From CAYRJA01 sp964424455 (GTDB lineage Bacteria > Bacteroidota > Bacteroidia > Chitinophagales > UBA10324), in the NCBI GenBank assembly GCA_964424455.1, contig CAYRJA010000065.1:1-17137 (forward strand): 17,137 nucleotides of DNA, written 5' to 3'. Under the pieces are notes generated by a model, which was given only the letters and a program-made list of their open reading frames with translations, did not search any database and was not told the origin of the DNA. Shown here in pieces: positions 13,191 to 17,137 of this stretch. Position 1 is the first letter of the stretch. Each line of letters starts with the position of its first letter. The position numbers were made by a program, and so were the translations under genes.

Positions 13191-15122
13191 ATGAGTAAAT
13201 GGTTTGTATGGGACAATACACGGGCATATTTGATTTTAGTGTTTACCGTGTTAATGTGTTATGGCAACACTATCTATAATGACTACTCTTTAGATGATTC
13301 TATAGTAGTTACTCAAAACAGCTATGTTCAAAAAGGAATTTCCGGTATCCCCGATATAGTTAGTAATCCTTATCTCGTTTATAAAGGTCAGAAAGCTGAA
13401 TACCGTCCAATTAATGAAATAATATTAGCTATTGAATTTCAATGTTGGGGAATGAATCCTCATCTGAGTCATTTAATTAGCTTGATACTTTATATCGTTT
13501 GCGTATGCCTGCTGTTCCTTGTTTTGAGTAAAGTATTTTCTTTAGACAAGATTCATCCTATACTTCCTTTTATTGTTTCGGTATTTTATGCAGTTCATCC
13601 TTCACATACAGAAGTAGTTGCTTCTATAAAAAACAGGGAGGAACTGCTCAGTGTGTTGTTTGTTTTTCCATCATTATTTTATTTTCATAAATTCTTTACC
13701 ACGGGAAACAGAATTGCTTTTGCCATTCTTTCTATTCTTTTTTTGTTTCTGTCCTATTTTTCAAAGTTGATTTCATTACCGGTTATTGCAGTAATGATAT
13801 TGATGGGATTTTATTTTCAATTCCACAAAACAAGAAAATGGGATTTTATTATTTTCATTTCTGCTGTCGTAATACTTACTGCCGGATATTCAAGTATCCT
13901 CTATAGTTTCGGTCAGAGATCCATAAACTTTATTGAGAATCCGCTTGCATCAAATACGGATGTTTCTGTTTGGATAGGCACTTCATTTGAAACGCTTCTG
14001 TTCTATTTCAGATTTATGTTTTTCCCTTATCCATTCAGATTTTTTTATGGATATAATGTTATTCCTTTAATTCCTTTTACCAGCCCGGTTTCCATTTTAT
14101 CCTTTATCATTCATTTGAGTTTGGGAATTCTCGGAATCATTATGTTTTTCAAAAAGAAGATAACGGGCTTTTTTATTTGTGCTTATCTGATTTGTATTTT
14201 AATGTATAGCAACTTTCTCGCTATTTATCCCGGAATAGTTTCTGAAAGAGCATTGTTTTTTCCCGGGATATGGTTCATTGTCTTTATATCCCTGTTGATT
14301 TATTATTTCTATAATTCTGTTACAGTTAAATTATTTCTTCCGGGTTTTAAAAAAATAATCATTCTAATATCCTTTTTATTTTTTCTTTCATATTCATGGT
14401 TAACTATACAAAGAAATTTTCAATGGAAGAATAGAATTACATTGATGGGAGCTGATATAAAGCATCTTTCAAACTCTACAATGGGCAACTTCATTTATGC
14501 CCTTGCACTATATCAGGAAGGAATGAAAAGCAATACCGACAGTGTTAGAGTAATGTATCTAAAAAAATCAATAATACATTACCGGCAGGCAATAAAGATA
14601 AGTCCGGATTATCCGGAACCTTATTACAAAATTGGAATGATTTACGAATACGACATGCAATTATTTGATTCGGCGTTTCAGTATTTTAGCAGAGGATTTC
14701 TGATGGATACTCCCAATGCGCCTATTCAGTTTCAATTAGCCAAACTGCATTTTTTCAAAGGGAATCTTTCAGAAGCGGATAAACATTTCAGTAATTTATA
14801 CTACAAAATGCCGAAAGACACTTTCACTCTGTTCTTTTATTCACAGGTGTTGTCGCGCATGAAAAATTTCAACAAAGCAATTGATGTGGCTAATCAATTA
14901 AAACAATTGACTCCCGGTCTCTATTATGGTTATCTGGCTTCAGGTGTGGTCTATGAAACTAAAGGAGACATTCCAACGGCAATTGAGAATTTCGAAGCAG
15001 CTTTTGAAAGGGGATGTCGCGATGAATATGCATACAATACTTTGATGAAGTATTATCTTGCTTCAGGAAAGTTGGATAAGGTAAATCTGTTACAGAAGAT
15101 GTATGGAAAATCTACTTATTAG
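13191..15122 (+). CDS. TMTC-like polytopic membrane protein (GT-C type) with C-terminal TPRs
   Basis: A 643 aa protein from the ATG at 13191; a TTG at 13107 would add 28 residues but lies in the probable promoter. The N-terminal ~420 residues contain about ten hydrophobic helices. Loop 1 after the first helix has NDYSLDDSIVVT with an acidic pair (D35-D36), the usual site of GT-C catalytic and metal-binding residues. EYRPI (70-74) and HPSHTEVVASIKNREELL (136-153) closely resemble the conserved loop of TMTC O-mannosyltransferases. The C-terminal ~215 residues are TPR repeats (YRQAIKISPDYPEPYYKIGMIYE; NFEAAFERGCRDEYAYNTLM). The inferred role is lipid-linked sugar transfer to exported protein or another acceptor, with the TPRs contacting the substrate. 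This is by domain resemblance only. Codon use is more AT-rich than in neighbours, typical of a membrane protein. Confidence 0.75.
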   Translation: MSKWFVWDNTRAYLILVFTVLMCYGNTIYNDYSLDDSIVVTQNSYVQKGISGIPDIVSNPYLVYKGQKAEYRPINEIILAIEFQCWGMNPHLSHLISLILYIVCVCLLFLVLSKVFSLDKIHPILPFIVSVFYAVHPSHTEVVASIKNREELLSVLFVFPSLFYFHKFFTTGNRIAFAILSILFLFLSYFSKLISLPVIAVMILMGFYFQFHKTRKWDFIIFISAVVILTAGYSSILYSFGQRSINFIENPLASNTDVSVWIGTSFETLLFYFRFMFFPYPFRFFYGYNVIPLIPFTSPVSILSFIIHLSLGILGIIMFFKKKITGFFICAYLICILMYSNFLAIYPGIVSERALFFPGIWFIVFISLLIYYFYNSVTVKLFLPGFKKIIILISFLFFLSYSWLTIQRNFQWKNRITLMGADIKHLSNSTMGNFIYALALYQEGMKSNTDSVRVMYLKKSIIHYRQAIKISPDYPEPYYKIGMIYEYDMQLFDSAFQYFSRGFLMDTPNAPIQFQLAKLHFFKGNLSEADKHFSNLYYKMPKDTFTLFFYSQVLSRMKNFNKAIDVANQLKQLTPGLYYGYLASGVVYETKGDIPTAIENFEAAFERGCRDEYAYNTLMKYYLASGKLDKVNLLQKMYGKSTY

Positions 15123-15212
15123 TTGAACTTAGAAATCACTCAGAATAATTGACTTATATCAATAACTCCTTTCGGATTTTTATCTTACTATTGAGCTAAA
15201 GAAACCTTTCGT

Positions 15213-17137
15213 ATGAAAAAAATTTACACATTATTGTTTCGTGGGATTGAAAATAATATATCAGTATTCTCCAGGATTATACTATTCTTCTTTCTTTTTT
15301 TATTAGAAACCCCAAACGGTTTTTCCCAACCATCTTACTGCACACCGAGCGACCAGCAATTATGGAATGTATGTAGTATTTTAGGTTTTTCCTATAATAT
15401 AAGCGGGGTTTCAATAACCAATGCAGCAAGTCCAACTTCTTTCAGCACGGCAACCTGCACCCCAGAATTTTATTCTGATAAAACTTCAACTATTCTGGGA
15501 ACAGTTGAAATAGGAAGTATAACAGTCTATACATTAAACCTTTCCCGGTTGCAAAGCGGTAGCCATCCGACCTATTTGTATGCCTATATTGACTGGAATA
15601 ATGATGGAAATTTTACAGGCACAGGAGAAAATATTGTTAGTGCCTACATGAGTAGCGGAACAAGTGCATCAGGTAATTTTACTGTTCCGTGGTTGGTGGA
15701 TGGAGTTCCTGTTGTTTCGGGTTCTCACAGAGTACGTGTTATTTCTTCTTATGGCGATTTTGTATATGGATTGGGTTTTGCACCACCTCCTACACCTTGT
15801 ACCACCTATGGAGGGCAGACTTATGATTTCACTGTGAACCTTTCAGGCGGCTGTACGCAACCCACAATACAGGCAAGCGGTGCAAGTTTAGGAGCTTCCA
15901 CATCAACTTCACAGGTGATCAACTGGAGCGGAAATGGAAATGGCAGCGCCGGTGTTTTGGTTGTCATAAAAGCCGGTAATACAGCTCCCGACAATCCATC
16001 CACTAATTTCTTTACCTATGTTGCCCAACCAAATATTTTACTTAGCTCAGGAGTTGGCAACGGAGGTAATCAAACGGCTGCCGGATCTTATGTGGTATAT
16101 TCCGGCAGTGGAAGTTCTGTATCAGTGACCGGACTCTCACCTAATTCCACATACAGTTACAGGATATATTCCGCTAATTCCAATTGTTACAATTTAACTA
16201 ATCCAACGGGAGGTACTTTTACTACACCAGACGGTGTGATGACCTACATCAGCAGAGACATTTCGCAGGTAACAGGAGCTATCACTGCGCTGACTGACCA
16301 GGCAATTTTACGCGTAAAAATAACAGTGAATTCCGGAGGCGCTCCGATTTTGGCTATGAACTCTTTATCTTTTAACACCATAGCAGCGAATGGAGGCACA
16401 ACAAATGCGGCTAACATTGCAAATGCCAAAGTATATTACACCGGCACCAGCAGCACTTTTGCAACTACCACTCAATTTGGAAGTACTGTAATCAATCCGA
16501 ATGGTTCGTTTACTGTAACAGGTACTCAGAACTTAATACCGGGTAATAGTGGAAACAACGCAGACAACTACTTCTGGCTGGCTTACGATATTGATGCAAC
16601 TACTTACCCGATCAACAATTATGTGGACGCAAAGTGTACTGCTTTCAACCTTGGCGGCACTACCTATAATCTTACAGGTACATTATCTGATGGCGATCCT
16701 TCCGGCAACCGGCAAATCACTTACTGCATTCCGAATGATCAGCAATTTTTTGACGTATGTACTATGTCAGGTTCTTACTATAATATTAGTGCGGTTTCAA
16801 TAACCAATGCAACAAGTCCAATTCCATTCAGTGCAGCATCCTGCTCTCCTGAACATTATGCAGATAAAACAGCTATAGTTCTTGGTACAATCGAAATAGG
16901 CGGCGCAACAACTTATACATTAAATCTTTCCCGGTTACAAGGCGGTATTCATCCGACCTATTTATATGCTTATATTGACTGGAATAATGATGGAAATTTT
17001 ACCGGCACAGGTGAAAATCTTATAGCGGCACAGGTGAACGCCGGAAGTACAACAGTTACAGGAAATTTTACCGTTCCTACAGTTGTAGATGCTATTCCGG
17101 TACTTCCCGGAAATCATAGAATACGTGTTATTTCATC
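15213..17137 (+). CDS. Large secreted modular protein with repeated GEVED domains, 3' end outside window
   Basis: One uninterrupted frame runs from the ATG at 15213 to the window edge (641 complete codons, no stop), so the gene is partial here. The N-terminus is a signal peptide with a long n-region and the core RIILFFFLFLLETPNGFSQ, with cleavage likely after Gln. Modules follow in order. The first GEVED domain, about 42-208, has YIDWNNDGNF at 125-134. A fibronectin III-like segment spans about 210-340. A domain resembling the N-terminal domain of BNR-repeat neuraminidases spans about 343-500 (AKVYYTGTSSTF, NYFWLAYDIDATT). A second GEVED domain begins at 504, with YIDWNNDGNF at 587-596. Acidic DWNNDGNF loops suggest calcium binding. 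The architecture suggests a cell-surface adhesin or exported enzyme of the type IX secretion kind; the C-terminal sorting domain would lie outside the window. Confidence 0.85.
   Translation, partial: MKKIYTLLFRGIENNISVFSRIILFFFLFLLETPNGFSQPSYCTPSDQQLWNVCSILGFSYNISGVSITNAASPTSFSTATCTPEFYSDKTSTILGTVEIGSITVYTLNLSRLQSGSHPTYLYAYIDWNNDGNFTGTGENIVSAYMSSGTSASGNFTVPWLVDGVPVVSGSHRVRVISSYGDFVYGLGFAPPPTPCTTYGGQTYDFTVNLSGGCTQPTIQASGASLGASTSTSQVINWSGNGNGSAGVLVVIKAGNTAPDNPSTNFFTYVAQPNILLSSGVGNGGNQTAAGSYVVYSGSGSSVSVTGLSPNSTYSYRIYSANSNCYNLTNPTGGTFTTPDGVMTYISRDISQVTGAITALTDQAILRVKITVNSGGAPILAMNSLSFNTIAANGGTTNAANIANAKVYYTGTSSTFATTTQFGSTVINPNGSFTVTGTQNLIPGNSGNNADNYFWLAYDIDATTYPINNYVDAKCTAFNLGGTTYNLTGTLSDGDPSGNRQITYCIPNDQQFFDVCTMSGSYYNISAVSITNATSPIPFSAASCSPEHYADKTAIVLGTIEIGGATTYTLNLSRLQGGIHPTYLYAYIDWNNDGNFTGTGENLIAAQVNAGSTTVTGNFTVPTVVDAIPVLPGNHRIRVIS
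15336..15837 (+). repeat. GEVED module copy 1 (DNA-level repeat)
   Basis: It begins at the codons for YC in PSYCTPSDQQ and is repeated at 16722 with an offset of exactly 1386 bp (462 codons). No length change is seen over the overlap visible before the window ends. The most similar stretch, 15585-15616, is identical over 32 bp to 16971-17002. Confidence 0.85.
16722..17137 (+). repeat. GEVED module copy 2 (cut by window end)
   Basis: This is the second copy of the module at 15336. Its opening residues, YCIPNDQQFFDVC, align with YCTPSDQQLWNVC. It keeps HPTYLYAYIDWNNDGNFTGT unchanged and runs off the window before the end of the domain. Confidence 0.85.

Larger units (their letters stand above)
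62..16520. repeat. Dispersed over-represented motif TGTWACA (32 copies)
   Basis: TGTAACA starts at 62, 272, 605, 1085, 1452, 1865, 2081, 2164, 2470, 2545, 2839, 3055, 3190, 5943, 6434, 6530, 6603, 7615, 8070, 9098, 10335, 12489 and 16514. The complement TGTTACA starts at 6263, 7046, 8768, 9002, 9460, 11872, 14318, 15088 and 16185. Read in the TGTAACA direction, the base before is C in 17 of 32 and the base after is G in 19 of 32, so the fuller form is CTGTWACAG (12 exact copies). With about 39% G+C, chance would give some 3-4 copies of the 7-mer and about 0.1 of the 9-mer. The list was made by eye and may miss a copy. Confidence 0.85.

Noticed and set aside
62..16520. TGTWACA as a transcription-factor operator
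   Set aside because: Most copies lie deep inside genes rather than at promoters, and the density is far too high for a regulator's operators.
62..16520. TGTWACA enrichment as a simple codon-pair effect (VT as GTA ACA, or LLQ)
   Set aside because: Copies occur in several phases on both strands and in intergenic DNA, including a terminator loop, so one codon pair cannot explain them. A genome-wide test is still needed.
16549..16803. 84-residue plus-strand frame inside the secreted protein region
   Set aside because: It overlaps, in another phase, the long uninterrupted frame from 15213 that carries GEVED and BNR-associated motifs.
15213..17137. Frameshift or pseudogene in the secreted protein
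   Set aside because: Reading from 15213, no in-frame stop occurs up to the window edge; the gene is only cut by the window.

Overview
The window looks like ordinary chromosome from a member of the Bacteroidota, possibly the Chitinophagales/Sphingobacteria side or an uncultured relative. Four observations support this. The DNA is AT-rich. Several genes have promoters with the Bacteroidota -7 element TAnnTTTG. NusB is the long form (311 aa). There are a BatA-like von Willebrand protein, a leucine dehydrogenase and a modular secreted protein with GEVED domains, all common in this phylum. The lineage below phylum is inference only.

Layout. 12-741: a small decayed REP/RAYT-type transposon, a Y1 transposase remnant between two inverted hairpins. 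842-4243 (minus): a GT4 glycosyltransferase, a large BatA-like membrane protein and tRNA-Glu(CTC). 4327-5690: endonuclease III, a small HNH-like protein without its catalytic His, and a 43-residue lipoprotein. 5691-9476 (plus): S-adenosylhomocysteine hydrolase with a strong terminator, then a tightly overlapping run of pdxJ, an ECF-type sigma factor and a zinc-finger anti-sigma/TPR membrane protein. 9490-12980 (minus): YebC/PmpR, ribosomal protein L19, NusB and leucine dehydrogenase. 13191-15122 (plus): a TMTC-like polytopic membrane protein with C-terminal TPRs. 15213 to the window end (plus): a secreted multidomain protein, still open at the edge, with a GEVED module duplicated at a period of exactly 1386 bp.

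Most of the genes are housekeeping: DNA repair, the methyl cycle, vitamin B6, translation and transcription, and amino-acid catabolism. The sigma/anti-sigma pair and the surface proteins are the more lineage-specific part.

The most unusual signal is not a gene. The 7-mer TGTAACA and its complement TGTTACA (TGTWACA) occur 32 times in 17.1 kb, against roughly 3-4 expected from base composition. The 9-mer CTGTWACAG occurs 12 times, against roughly 0.1 expected. Copies lie in coding and non-coding DNA, in every reading frame the sequence permits, inside a terminator loop and across a stop codon. This resembles the dispersed-motif behaviour of DNA uptake sequences, HIP1-type iterated palindromes or chromosome-organising sites. 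I do not know of a described motif of this sequence in Bacteroidota.
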